From Phragmites australis (lineage: Eukaryota; Streptophyta; Magnoliopsida; Poales; Poaceae), in contig NC_084924.1 of assembly GCF_958298935.1 (NCBI RefSeq), positions 3,348,001 to 3,412,000 on the forward strand: a stretch of DNA of 64,000 nucleotides, written 5' to 3'. The notes under the pieces were generated by a model. The model was not told where the DNA came from, did not search any database, and saw nothing but the letters and a program-made list of their open reading frames with translations. A program made the translations under genes and the position numbers. This document shows positions 23,111 to 35,700 of this stretch, piece by piece. The first letter of the stretch is position 1, and each line of letters begins with the position of its first letter.

Positions 23111-25860
23111 ATAGCTATCCTCATGTCCGTCCATTTGACCCTGCCCACTTAGCCAGTTTTAACCAGTGCAGTGACTCGATGTAGGGTTACAGCTTGGCCG
23201 TCCCGCCGACTCCGTGGCAACGGCGGCGTAGTCGGATGGCACTTGGCAGGGCGTGGCAGCCGGCGCACGTACCGTCCCGCACTTGTCTCCTCTTCTGTTG
23301 CGGCCGCCGCGATCGGCACGGGGTGACCGCGCGGCGGCGATCTCATAGTGATCTGTAGCTCAGTCTCCCTTTTTTTTAAAAAAAAAAAATAGCTGTAGCT
23401 CACTACTCGTATGCTCCATCGGCCCGTCATCGTGTGAAAACAAGCAAGATCGCACACAACTCGTTTGGGTTTGGCACTTTGGCCGATCGTACATCAAACG
23501 CATTGATGAAGGAGCGGGGGGCGTCGCGTCTCTGCGCGCCGCACAGGCTGCGCTCCTCCTTGATGGCCGATGCAGGCGATCGTAGGCGCAGGACCACCGC
23601 GGCAGCACGCGCGAGGACACGCACGCCATTGGCAGCGGAAAGGAATCGCGAGAGACGACGCAGACGCACGCAGACGCATGCTCACTGGCACTGGCTACCT
23701 GCAAACCAAACACAGGCGCGAACTCGATCGAGCTGCAATCTGACGTTCTTTTCAGGCGATCCCTTGATTTGAGCTCTTGCTTGTGAAGCCCAACTTGGCT
23801 ACTGCACAGGGGTATCAAGATCAAGCGCTTTCTAGGTTTTGGTACATGTTTCTTGCTCATTTGGATTTTTATTTGACCTTCTGCATTCCATTTGAGCTTT
23901 ATTTTCATTAACTAGCTTAGTTTTGTCTTCGTCTATACAGTGCGTATGCCTTCATCTGCAAGTGAAAGTAGACAGCACATATCCATCCTAGTCTCTAGCC
24001 AGTGGCGGAGCCACCGTCCATCCCCCACCGTCCGGTGACCCTAGGCAGCTGTCCGGGCTCAACCGATGTACTTCCTCCCACTAACAAGCACCGTTATACG
24101 AAGGATAGAAGCTATTTTTTCTTGGCCAAACGCTGGACGTTGTTGGCCAAAATCGGCTGGCTCTGCAACTGTCTCTAGCACTGTTCCCAGAGATGCGCAC
24201 ATGGGAAAAAAACCTTTAGACGTACGCACCTGGGCCTGTACAAAAACTACAAGTACAGTAAAGAAACGTAGAGCTTTTGCATCTGTCAAAACAAAGAATC
24301 CTGTCGTGAACAGTAGTGCCATTTTGCGCCGATCCAACCAAACCTGTATCTCTTGTGTTGCATCCTTTGGTCCTGTCAAAGTACAGAGGAAACAGTGATT
24401 GACAAACTTGGCTCATTAGTTCCGTTTTGCATACCCCTCTCCTCCTCCAAACCAAGGACAATGCAAGCAGGCCCAGCTCATCTGGGTGAGACACGAGTAC
24501 ACTGCCTCGCTGTGTTTTTTAGGGCTTTGGATGTGAGAGGTGAGGGAGCACAAGTACGCATGCATACATGCCTCAGAGGACCACCTAAGCTCTACTAAGC
24601 ATCTCTAGGCCTGCACCTGCTAAGAGATCTAGATCAGTGCAGCGCTGCGTCTGCATGCATGGTGCTTGCTTTAACTGAGTTTATTTATATATATATATAT
24701 ATCTTTTGTTTTTTGAATCAAGTGATATATATCTTTTGTGAAAATGTGCTACTCCTAGTCCAGTATAGTACTGACCATGGCCACTAGTACTTGGACCACA
24801 TGCAGGCATGCGTGCAGTATTAAATTTACTTAGTGTACTAGATTCAAAGTGCATATGATACGTCTAATCAAGCAGAACGCCTGTCTATTCATCTATATCC
24901 TTGACATCATCTCCACACTCTTCTGTCCCTCCCTGTGTCTCAGGCTCAGCCGCTGAGTGAAACAGAAAAATGAGGCGTGAAATTAGCCACTGATTATAAT
25001 ACGTAGAGGTTAGATATAAGTAACCGATCAAGTTGTGATAGATCATTTATGATTTAATATTATTAGTGATAGATTAAATTATGATCTATCACTAATAACT
25101 AATTTATCAATAATAGATTATCTTAGAGAGTTATTAATAATAAATCAAGTTTAATGCAACAGAGAAGAGGAATGAATTTTAATTACTTAATCATTAGATA
25201 TATTAGTCAATCATTTTGATGAAATATTATATGTATTAATCAATCAACTTATCAATTTTTTATGTAGTTATAAGATAAAATAATTTATTTTTCATAATTT
25301 ATATCAAGTATAATCTATGTACTAATAATTAAAAATAATAACTGGTTGTATTTATTTGTAAACCATAAAATATATAGTAACAAAAATAATGTAAATTTAA
25401 CAATTTGCTTATATAGTAGATATGTACATATCTGCTCAAATTTGATGTAAAGGGTGACGACTATGGACACAAGCATACGTTTCAAAAATGGTACAGAAAC
25501 TTCCAGTGAGCGAGGACTCAATCTTCTAAGTTGTTTTTTGCCTCGAAAAATTCGCCGAACAAAACCAGGAGAAACGGATGTAACTTTTTCTATAGAGGTG
25601 CATAGAGTAAAAAAAAATGTTAAATTCGGAGTTCGTATGTAAAAGTTATGTCTATTTTATCAAGAGCGCTTTTGGTCCCTTATTTGAAAACATTAGTTAT
25701 ATTGTTTATTTCAATTTTGCAGCTACTTTTGGTCAAAATAAACAACTCAATTGAACTTTAATCACACTCTCTAATTCCAAAACTTTAACTCGAACCATTA
25801 AAAGTGTTTTCATTTCCTTTCCGATTAAGCTCTGGAGCAACCTATAATTCAAATTGGTAA
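23110..25860. other. Intergenic; GC-rich island at 23150-23770, no gene recognised
   Basis: The GC-rich island holds overlapping open frames on both strands up to 182 codons, none with a domain. 24060-24600 is similar. An AT microsatellite lies near 24685-24702. Around 25059-25093 a 13-bp perfect inverted repeat (attagtgatagat) recalls CACTA-type ends. Confidence 0.4.
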
Positions 25861-26350
25861 GATAGACATAGGTGACGGATCATAACTGTGACTCACCTAT
25901 AACTTTCGGCAACGAAGCTTAAAAGGATAAATATCCACTTTATATCACAACAACCTGATAGTTAAGTTGATGAGGGTTCACGCACGAGGGAGGTGACAGG
26001 TTTGATTACCACAGAATGCAAGTATTGAAAATACTTTAAAAAAGGACGTATTTTTTGGGGCATATGCGATGGGCATGTGCTGGCTCGAGTGAGATAAAAA
26101 AATTTGAGGTTTTTTTTTTGTTTTTAAACACATGATTTTTTTTATCAAATCAGTAACGGGTTATAACCGTGACCCATCATTAACCCATCACTTATGTCCT
26201 TTACAAATGACATGTTAAATTTTGACTCGTCACCAGTGATCTCATTGGTGACGAGTATTTATTCGTTACTTATAATCGATCATCACTGACGCATTCGGAG
26301 TGGCGAAGACGAAACCTATCATCATTGAAGATTATGATGTATCACTTTTG
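25860..26350. mobile_element. Foldback or CACTA-like non-autonomous relic
   Basis: Words such as ggtgacggatcataactgtg at the left recur inverted at the right (taacgggttataaccgtgac, gtgacgagt), as in MITEs derived from CACTA elements with CACTAGTGACGG-type ends. The middle is interrupted by unrelated sequence. Boundaries are approximate and the family uncertain. Confidence 0.35.
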
Positions 26351-26576
26351 AGCATTTTTTTTTTTTTACTAATAACAAACATAGCAGCCACAGAGATGGA
26401 TACAACAAAATCTCATGATACTGGTACATGATACTCATTCACTACTCGGTTATGCAAAGTTGGGGCCAATAACGGTCAAGCAAAGTTTTAGCATATGTTT
26501 CCATATGCTTAATTATTTGAGTTTTGCTTTGAGCCTGCTGCTACCAACTAGGAAGAATCTAACTCTATGCAATTTA

Positions 26577-27334
26577 GCGTGCGTTTAGTACGTTGGAGGA
26601 GCGTTCGGGTTTGGTTTGTTTGGATGGGGTGAACATGGTGGACAGGATGATCGCATATTCGTTGAGATGTTGGATGGCTCCGTCCGGGTGAAATCGGTCG
26701 GACCGGGCCATCCCAGTTCGTCTCGTCGGTGATCGTGCGTGCTCTTCCCGTGATGTATGCGTTAATAATTTTTTATTTAACTCTCGATTTTATTTGAAGT
26801 ACAAGATAAGTTTTTATGTGTAAACTAGAGCTCACTATTAATTCATTTTAATTGATCTGATCCAAAAACATGAGCTAATATTTAATTAAAATTTTCTAAA
26901 GAAGCCTACTTTTATAGCTAGTAGCAATTTTACTACCCAATAAATTCCTAAAAGTTTGAAAAAATTCACTAATATTTTTCTCATATGATGTACTAATTTA
27001 AAAAATAAGTTCATTTGTAATGATCTATTTATATACATTTAGATAATTTCATTTGATAATCTATTTTTAATTCAATTTAGATTTAAACAAATTCAAACAT
27101 ACATAAATTCATCAAAATGCTTATGAAATACATATAAGTATGAATGGATCATCCCATCTACTCTAATCCCATTAACCAAACAAAAAACTATACATTATAT
27201 CTACTCTAATCCCACCAAACAAACAGAAAACTAGCTAATACTATCCATACTAATTAAACAGAAAATTAGATCATCTCATTAAAAAAATGGATGATCATAT
27301 CTCATCCAACTTCGCCCTCAAACCAAACACACAC
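26577..27334. mobile_element. Tourist-like MITE, 758 bp
   Basis: The left end GCGTGCGTTTAGT and the reverse complement of the right end GTGTGTGTTTGGT form a terminal inverted repeat. TTA flanks both sides (26574-26576 and 27335-27337). Interior words are inverted towards the ends (gatggggtgaac, catcccatct, ctcatccaac). It is non-coding and rather long for a MITE, so it may be a deletion derivative of an autonomous PIF/Harbinger element. Confidence 0.7.
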
Positions 27335-27670
27335 TTAGTACCTACTTACTGTTGTCCTACTACAGTTAAATCTGCCATCCCAAATTTTAAGCAGATTTAA
27401 AATTGCCAAGCATCGACAACTTAGTGTTTCTCAGTGTCTCTCTTCACTTATCTACAGATTGACTGTACATTGAAATTCATCTTTTGTCTATGCTGCAGCG
27501 AACTATCTTGGCAAATCTACAATTCTCTGCATTTATACATGAAAGACATGCATCCAGGCTGCCTGATTCTCTCTTTTGATGAACATTGAGTCGAAGCTTA
27601 ATGGTCAAGAGCATATGGACGAAAGCGACATGTTACATTTTCATGCCGAACTCTTCTTTGCAAGCTTGTT

Positions 27671-27800
27671 ATGACAGTTTCAGCAACAAGACTGAGTACG
27701 AAAGATACTCAACAAATCCTTTACTACTTCAAAGAGGTTGATAGATGCATAATGGATATTTCAAAGATAAGATTTTATGGCATAGTTCTGAATTATTATG
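27671..27800 (+). mobile_element. Fragment of the same LTR family as 43611-48109
   Basis: Direct similarity to 43853-43985 inside the large solo LTR. Shared wording includes gagtacg-aag-tactcaa, tcct-tactacttcaa and ttgatagatgcataa. Only about 120 bp are retained and no ends are visible. The plus-strand open frame over this segment is therefore transposon-derived and not a gene. Confidence 0.6.
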
Positions 27801-29505
27801 TGCACGAAGTAGTCCTGCTCGATCCCACCTCCAATTCAATCAGTAGTAAGGTTTTTCGTTGTTACCACATGACAATGCATCTGACGTGCGCCTTTTACAT
27901 TGGCATGCAGCTGGTTTCCAAGCCGCGGATTGTGGTTGTGGCCTTCGATGGTACCTGCTAGCCTGCTAGTCATAAACGAAACAAAGAGATCAGGCAACTG
28001 CAGCAGCCACTAGCCCATGACCAAGGTACATCTACATCCTGAGTCCTAACTCATGTGCCATCAGCTTAAACATCAGTTTCCATAACCTACTCGCAAAATC
28101 CTTTTGTGATATATGATTGCAATCCTAATTATACAAATTGGAGAAAAAGATAAACCATGAAAGGTTCAGCAAGAAGTACATCTTTTCTGATGATGGTAAA
28201 GAGCTGCAAGGGTTGCAGCATGGTAGCATGTTCTCTTGGAAGGGAAAAAATTCATCTAGCCCTTGCGAATATTTGTATTGAAATTTATACTGAAGATATA
28301 AATGAATTTTTTTATAAAATAGATAAAATAACTAACGAATATATATCAGGTGAAAATAATAAACGGACGAATATATAACCCGTATATCCATACCCATTGT
28401 GAAATTGCCTTTCCCATTTTCTCTCCTCCATCCTCTCCATAGAAAAGACAAGATCTTGCAAAAGGCCCTGAGCCATATCACCAAACTAATATGGCAAGCA
28501 CCCACATTGGATGGCATAAACAAGGCGCACAGGCACATCGTGGCTCTGTGCAAAAAAGAGGTTTCCGTTTTGAACTTGCTCCCTTTCGCTAACGGGATCG
28601 ACAAAACCAGGTCGTATCACTGTGCCAAGATTTTTGCTTCTCCTCTCGTCCCGCATCCATCTCCTACAGGATCGGCATCGGCTGTTACAGGGGTGCTCCA
28701 AGAATCTGACCGGAACGAGCCGGCGGCAAACTTGCGGACGAAAAGAGCATTCCGTAATACTGTTTATAGAGTTTGAATGTAGATTCAAATAGAATAACAA
28801 TTGAAGATAAAAAATAGAAAATATTATAATAATATCTGTTGAAATATCCTAAACAAAGATACAGTCAGGAACTTGGGCTTGACTAGTGGGTAATGACTTG
28901 TCTCTCTCGCTGGACACACGCATGCGTGCACGCCTCATGCAAAAGGCAGTAGCAGCTGGCTCCTTTTCCTCTGCGCAGCTCTGCCGCGCTTGCAGTAGAA
29001 AGGTGTATTGTCTTTAAATTAGAGTATATTTTTAAAATTTATATAGATTTTATCACTCTCAATTCTATCTATTTTACATTGATAGAGATGTTAAGATGAA
29101 GCTTGTTTTATACTTAGAGCTATCTCTTAACATATAATTTTTCAAATTGTATTCACATCTATAAAATTAGATATATCAGCTAGCTTTTATAGTTTTATCT
29201 TTATATACACTTACTTTTCTACTATCTGCATTTATAAAATAAGAGATAACAAGTAGCTCAATCATTAGAGCACCTTTTAGAGGATTCGGTGGCTGTCCTA
29301 GGCTCCTAGCTGCCATAGCTTTGCCACTAGCCAAGTATTGTCACATCCTAAGCCACAGGAGGAAGATGAACAGAAGAAATATCCCCTGGTTGGTGATTAC
29401 AGTAACTGTAGTGATTACAGTAAGCCACGGAAGGAAGAGTTTTTTTACCAGAGTAAAATCGTAGTTGAGCAACTGGTAGGTGATTTTGCAATTACTATCT
29501 ACTTA
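27801..29505. other. Intergenic, no gene recognised
   Basis: AT-rich with a few open frames under 130 codons lacking domains. The frame at 28399-28776 has a gene-like composition but overlaps an equally open antisense frame and matches nothing I recognise. Confidence 0.4.
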
Positions 29506-29700
29506 GGGCCTATTTGTTTATATCTGAATTGTGGATTTTAAATTATGCAGTGTGGATTCTATAAATAAATAGTTAAAATTTAGAAGTAGATTCTGCAAAT
29601 ATATACTGAATTATGGTACAATTCATAATCTACTCAAAATAAACTTCTATAGTTCATAATCAACAATCCAGAACCTAAAATCTAGTTGTGAAACAAAGCC
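29506..29700. mobile_element. Tourist-like MITE, 195 bp
   Basis: The left end GGGCCTATTTGTTTA and the reverse complement of the right end GGCTTTGTTTCAC form an imperfect inverted repeat. TTA flanks both ends (29503-29505 and 29701-29703). It contains repeated tggatt/aatcca words like the MITE at 9172-9371, so the two may be related families. Confidence 0.65.
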
Positions 29701-30869
29701 TTATAATTTGGAATTATGTGCTAGTTATACCTTAGACAAGGGTTTTTTATTTTATTTAATAGAGGTCATCGGTAAATATAATTTATCGTATTTACCAAAT
29801 TAATTTCAAATAAATTTAAATAAAATATCAATAAATATAGTAAATTATTTTCATTGTCACCTATTTTCGGCCAATTTTCCCCTTGATCTTAGGTTATTCC
29901 AGACTATTAGAGTGTCTTTGGTCATGGTTCAAAGAAGAGTGTCTTTGATAATAGAAAAGGAAGGTTTGAAATCGACATAAATCCCCGCTTGGAACTCGAG
30001 GACTCGCATCTATATGACTTTATGCGAGACTAGCACAAAACTTCCAAGCAATCCTCATGTACGATATGGTGGTATCATGGTATTTCTTCTGCAAAGCAAA
30101 CTGTTTAACTTGCATGAAAATGGTATAAGCACTTGCAAAATTCTAGCACACCATTGCATGAAACTTTACAGGTTTCAATGGAATAACCATCGTGACACTG
30201 TAACACACACTCTCTCCACTGAGGGTGCGTTTGGCGTTTCTCCATCAACTCTGTCTTTGAGCCGACCAAACGATCCCCGTGAAACGTATTGCAAATAGAA
30301 TAGTAAAGTAACATAGAGAATATATTATAAAATTAAGAACTCATCATCTCATTAATTCATGTTCAATATTTATATATAGTATAGGGACATGTTGATGTTT
30401 ATTAGAAAGATATCTTTTTTCAAAGGGGACATCCTTTTGGCTAATAGGCATGATAACTGCTTAGCGGTTGCCATTTGGTCTTGATCATCTGTGTTGTAAC
30501 ACTCATCCTTTATCAATATCGTAATTTGTTATTGAACGTGTTGAGTACTTATGGGGAAATATAAAAAGAAAATAATAATATATTGATATGCTATTAAAAC
30601 TCTTTTAAAACCTAATTAAAAAATATAAGAAGAAAACATATATTGGTTATGGTTTTATTGAAACTCATATTAGAAATCTAAATAGGAAAAACTCATTAAT
30701 GAGCTTAGAGAACAATAACTATGATCTACGGATCGTATTAAAATATTTGAAAACCACTTGGGAAAATTAGAGGATTAAGATAGATATTAACTTATTAAAA
30801 ATCTTATATGATAAACCGTATAGGAAAAACTTATAAAGAAAAAGAGTACAATATAATATGATTAGGTTA
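29701..30869. other. AT-rich intergenic DNA
   Basis: Very AT-rich sequence, probably the decayed LTR or untranslated part of the copia relic that follows. No gene seen. Confidence 0.4.
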
Positions 30870-32250
30870 TTATTTAGACATCAACTCCTTCTGAACAAAA
30901 CAAATTTTGAAATCGTCGCATACTAATTCTATGCATATATTTTTGGAATGTAGCAGTTGATAAGGACTTAGTAAATAAATCAGAAGATTATCACATGATT
31001 TAGTTTGCAAGATTTCTATCTTTCTATTATTTTGTAATTCATGAGGATATAATATTTTAGGGGTAATATGTTTGGTTATATTTACATTTTGAGCAATGCA
31101 TGTATAATTATCTTCATAGATAATGGTTGGTGATTTCATAGAACCAATACTACATAATTATTGTATGTGGTTTACTATTCTGCGAAGCCACACTCATTCA
31201 CATGATGCTTCATATAATGCAATTATTTTAGAATTATTAGTGAATGTAGCCACTAGAATCTATTTAGAAGATTTCTATGAAATGACCGTTCCACCGTGTA
31301 AGAAACACAAAGCCTATCTGTGATATAGTATTATGTGGATCTGATAAGTAGCTAGCGTCAGTATAAACAATCATATTTATATCTTGTTTTCTTTAAAGAA
31401 AAGACCAAGATCTATAGTGTCTTGGAGATATAGAAAGATATTCTTGACTCATGTCCAATGATGTTTAGTTGGAGAAGCGCTACGTTTAGTTGGAGCATAT
31501 ATGTGACCATCATGTATATGCATCAATTAGAACCATGAAGTAACTGAACGGTCCAATTAATAGTTGGATTGTATCACATATATCGCCTTGAATACGTTCA
31601 AATATTTTTAGTGGTTTAGCTTAGATTTTAAGATAAGAGGATCTTAAAATTAATTTCCCTATAGCACATGTGATGCACATATAATTCAAGGATTCTTGGA
31701 ATTTGACAATTTTCATACGATGACCAATTGAATTGCCGAAAAATTTCCTCATCATCCTAACGCCGTGATGAACAAGGTGATCATGTCATATTTGGAATGT
31801 GTCAACATTTTTAAAAATTACCTTGTACGTAACATGTGGTACGAGTTTGATGTATGTGTAGTATAATATTGAAGATAAAGATGGAAATTTCTCTAGTATT
31901 TGTCTTGCATATCCGATATTTTTGGTAATGTGGAGATACTCTTTTTTGTCATCATCATGAGTTTTGATATGGAAACTATTTTGACTGATATCTCTATAAC
32001 TAAGTAGGGTACAATAGTGCATTATCGATTGTGATTTGAGTACCCATAGGGAGAGTGATTATGGTACGATCAGAGTCAACAATCATAGCATTGCATCCAG
32101 CGATTGTCATAATATTTCCTTTACTCTTTTTAAGAGATTAAAAAATTTAGTTTCCCTAAGTATAGAGTTAGTGCTATAGCTATCCACTAAGCACATTTCC
32201 TCATCCATCATATTGTTCCACATAGACATTTATATATAGAAATGCAAAAT
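30870..32250 (-). mobile_element. Ty1/copia retrotransposon pol relic
   Basis: Minus-strand decayed frames match copia polyproteins. From the 3' end of the coding sense backwards, about 30900-31139 holds SPTIIYEDNYTCIAQ ... TKHITPKILYPHELQ ... SCDNLL (end of RNase H). About 31290-31370 holds YTDASYLSDPHNTISQIGFVF (start of RNase H). About 31500-31700 holds gag-pre-integrase/integrase wording (SLNYMCITCAIGKLI, LKIFERIQGDICDTIQ). The reverse transcriptase is missing, and there are many stops and frameshifts. Internally deleted and not functional. Confidence 0.75.
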
Positions 32251-32399
32251 TTTAAGTGAAGTTTTTCATAGATATATATAATACATACAACTTTATAAGT
32301 ATCAATGTGCTGATACATTATTGCAATATACAATATAGTATAAGAAGATAATAATCTATTAAAACACTATGTAGGATATGGATATAATAATATCTTATC

Positions 32400-32700
32400 G
32401 AGGGTTGGTCCCTGATAATGATTTCAGGGTATACTAGACAACGAGTGCGTGAACGGCATTTCAAGATTCGATGTATGCGCGTACGATGGACTCAGGGACA
32501 CAGGGAGTTATGCAGGTTCAGACCTCCAAAATGATAATAGCACTACGTCATGTGTCACATATGCCTTGTACTAGTCGTGAGAACCATACCCTGCTCGCGC
32601 GATTGACCAATTTTAGGATATATATGCATATGTCTATTATATCTCTCGTGAGGCCCGTTTATCAGGGTACCCCTTTACTCAATACACCGATAGTAGCCCC
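32400..32700 (-). mobile_element. Probable 3' LTR of gypsy relic
   Basis: Read on the minus strand, the segment starts TATCGGTGTATTGAGTA (family consensus TGTCGGTGTATTGAGTA) just after the CTCAGGGGCTACT tract that normally precedes a grass gypsy 3' LTR. It ends near GACCAACCCTCGA at about 32400. The first LTR base pair appears mutated (TA for TG). It lies on the correct side of the minus-strand pol relic. Boundaries are approximate. Confidence 0.5.
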
Positions 32701-32939
32701 TGAGCTTTCTTGTGGCCGTGGCTCAGTCTGTTTCGAGCGGTTTGAAGGCCGCGCTGGTTGGGGTGTCACTGTGGTTTAAAAAAGAGGAGTGCTTGATGTA
32801 CTTTCGAACCACCCCCTCACCCTCATTCTCACCCTCAAGCTTTTAGTGCATAGGGTCCATTCGCCTCCATCTTGTCCTGCGTTTTGCTCCGTAGTGTCTG
32901 CAGGCCCTGAGGGAAGGCGTATTACCCTCCCTTATCGCC

Positions 32940-33450
32940 GGAGAGGTCAATGATCTTGGACAACTCGATTGGGGCGTAATCGGCCCCGGCTTTGGATCCA
33001 CTCGCCGTGGTGCTTCCGGAGGCGACGGTTGCCTCGAGTATGCTTGCGAGGTTCTTGCCGGCGACCATCAAGCTCACACGCTTCCAAAGAAGACCGCCTC
33101 CTTCCGGTCCATCTCGATCTCCCACCCGAGAGGGTCCCTCGGCCGAGGTCATCGATATCTCCGATGACGAGGAGGGGTCGATTGGGACCTTCTGGAGAAG
33201 GAGATCGATGAAGAGGAAGAGTTAGAGATGAAGCGGAATGGAGGTCTATAGGGTGTGTCAGTACCGGTCAATAGCCCCAGCAAGGTCTTTGCATCAACCA
33301 CCTTCCCTGGACCTTATGTCGGTTATCGTTTGATCCCCGGAGTGGTGAGCTACCGCTCCAAGGAGGACTACAAGAAGTTCCTTGACTCATTCAAGGGCAA
33401 ATATTGGCGAGAGTTCGGTGGACCCTTTTTGTCAACTTTGCGCTAGCTGC
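32940..33450 (+). pseudogene. Possible antisense ORF of a gypsy element
   Basis: Between the minus-strand pol and its 3' LTR lies a plus-strand, exon-like frame. 32992-33225 reads LDPLAVVLPEATVASSMLAR ... EVIDISDDEEGS, and after a frameshift 33255-33446 reads FPGPYVGYRLIPGVVSYRSK ... WREFGGPF. Some grass Ty3/gypsy families carry such an antisense ORF between pol and the 3' LTR. I infer the same here; the sequence shows only position, orientation and codon-like composition. Confidence 0.4.
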
Positions 33451-33999
33451 TTGAGCTAGGGAGGATAGAGCAGTCATGTAATAGGATAGTTAGTTCGATC
33501 AGATGCAACTAGTCAGTCTATAACCTAACCTTTCCATGAATGAAAAAGCGTAGGGGTTGAATGCCTGTTCTTGTTCTACTCGGACGCTAGTCAGGTTCTT
33601 GGTGCATGGAACAAGACACGGCTCAGCAAGTCTGTCAGAGGTGAGTAGCGCTTGGCCCTAGCGAGGACCTGTGGCCTGGTGATTTTGCATCTTGGTCACT
33701 TAGTTCCATAGTGGCCGTCGAGTGTGTTCGCTTCTTGTGGTCAGAGAATCAATATGTCGGGAGCCTGCGACTTGGTTGTGAAGTCCTGAAAAATAGAGAG
33801 TCTGTTTTTTTTTAGTTTAAGAAATTTCAAGCTGCATTCCACGCTCGTTCGGAATGTCCTACAACATAGAAAGATAAATTCGTCTTCGAGCGACCCTACA
33901 CATAGAATGTGCACAACAAGGCAATGTTCCAGGAGTTGTGTAATTCATGGCCATCCTCCATAGCTAGCTTAACCGCACCAGGTCGGGTGATGGTGACCA

Positions 34000-35700
34000 C
34001 TTTGTAGGGTCCCTCCCATTTAGAGGAGAGTTTATTCTGATTGGCCTTATTCTAGATTTGCCTAAAGACAAGGTCGCCTACAACCAGTGTTCGCTTTCGC
34101 ACCTTTTGGTCGTGGTAGCGTCTGAGGCTCTGCTGATAACAGGAGGCTCAAATTAGAACACGATCGCGGAACTCTTCGATTAGGTTTATGTTATCTTCCC
34201 ATCATACCACCTGGTCATTATCCAAGTAATTGTTGACTCGGGGCGACTGAAGAGCGATTTCAGAGGGGAGCATTGCTTCGGCGCTAAAAACTAGGAAAAA
34301 AGAGGTTTCGACTATGACTTGGCTAGGGCTCGTTCGCAACGACCAGAGTACTGTGGGGAGTTCATCCACCCAGCGTCTCGAATAGCTTATAAGCCAGTCG
34401 AAGACCCGAGTTTGATCCCTTGCAGTATCATCCTATTCGTCCTTTTGACTTGTCCGTTGTTTTGGGGGTGAGCCACAGATGCATAGCAAACTTTGGTCCC
34501 GATATCTTTGCAGTAGTCTCAGAAGGCACTACTGGCGAACTGAGTTCCGTTGTCTATGATTATGTGGTTCAGACTACCAAACCACACTACCAGCCCTCGT
34601 ATGAACTTAATCGTGGTTGTGGCGGTGATCTTCCTGATGGTCTCGGTCTTGATACACTTAGTGAATTTGTCGATTGCTACGAACAGGACCTCAAAACCGC
34701 CTGGTGCTTTAGAGAATGGTCCCAAGATATCGAGACCCCAGATAGTGAAAGGCCAAGAGAGTGGTATGGTTTGCATTTCGACTATGGTACTGACACGACT
34801 CGTACCGTTTCACATGCTCCAGGCATCCTGGAGGGCAGTAGCCCAATAGAATCCTTACCGGAACGCTTTTCTGACTAGGGTACGGTATGAAGCGTGGCTA
34901 CCATATATCCCTTCATGGATATCAGAGAGCATTATGCTCCCTCTTCCTGAGTGATGCATTTCAGTAAAAACCATTGCTCCCTCGGCAGTTTAGGTGTCTC
35001 TCTACCAGGGAGTATCTGCAGGCTTACTGTGAGACCTTTTCTACTGATGCATCATCATCAGGGACTGCTCGATTCTGAAGTTAGTTCAAGATCTAATCCA
35101 TTTAGGTCATACCCGAATCGAGCAGGGCGACCATATGATAGCCATCTGAGGTCGATGACATCGAAGGAGGCGTTGCCTCCAAATGTGTTGTCTCAGGTGC
35201 TTCATTTCCGAGCAGAGCATCCCTTTCACCTTAGCCTAGACCGCAGTGGATGGTCATGAGAGTCTTTCTTCAAAGACTCCGACCGGGACAGGTTCACGAG
35301 AAGAAACTAGATTGGCCAGTTCATCGGCTAGGAAGTTGTCCTTGCGAGGGACGTGCTTGTCCTCAAAGCCGATGAAGCGTCGCTCTAGTCTTCTCACTTC
35401 GGCGAGATATGCCGCTATTATCGCGTCAGAGCACTAAAACTCCATTTGCACCTGGTTCACGACTAGTAGTGAGTTACCTATTGCCAATATTCATTTAATC
35501 CCAAGTGTAGAAAATATAATTGAATCATGTATCTGAGGATGTCGCTGGTATGGTAGGTTAGAACCACTCCAACCTTGGCTCTCTTTAGTGTGAACGATAC
35601 GTTAAAGTACATGGTCCAGTGTTCGTTTGCCTCTGATCGTTGCACCTACTCAGACTTGACGACCACTCGGCTAAAAAATCGACTGTGAAACCAGAAACTG
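34000..35700 (-). mobile_element. Ty3/gypsy pol relic (RNase H, integrase)
   Basis: Minus-strand reading, 5' to 3'. About 35690-35250 has the RNase H end (LAIGNSLLVVNQVQMEF, then RRLERRFIGFEDKHVPRKDN and LADELANLVSS). 34776-34519 is an integrase core (WGLDILGPFSKAPGGFEVLF, DKFTKC, IIIDNGTQFAS). About 34500-34440 has the expected follow-up (VAHPQNNGQVKRTNRMIL). About 34030-33960 has the C-terminal GPY-type motif (KWEGPYKVVTITRPGAVKL). Several stops and frameshifts are present. Protease and reverse transcriptase are absent on the far side, so the element is truncated near 35700. Most like grass RIRE2/Tat-type gypsy elements, by inference. Confidence 0.8.

Noticed and set aside
23360..23908. 182-codon minus-strand open frame
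   Set aside because: No recognisable motif, overlaps several other open frames in a GC-rich island and ends in a poly-Lys/Phe low-complexity tail.
25960..26030. tRNA-like words (tagttaagttgatgaggg ... ggtttgattacc)
   Set aside because: Spacing and stems do not make a tRNA; it lies within a decayed transposon.
29251..29275. tRNA A-box-like text (tagctcaatcattagagcac)
   Set aside because: No matching B box, no cloverleaf; at best a decayed tRNA-derived SINE head.
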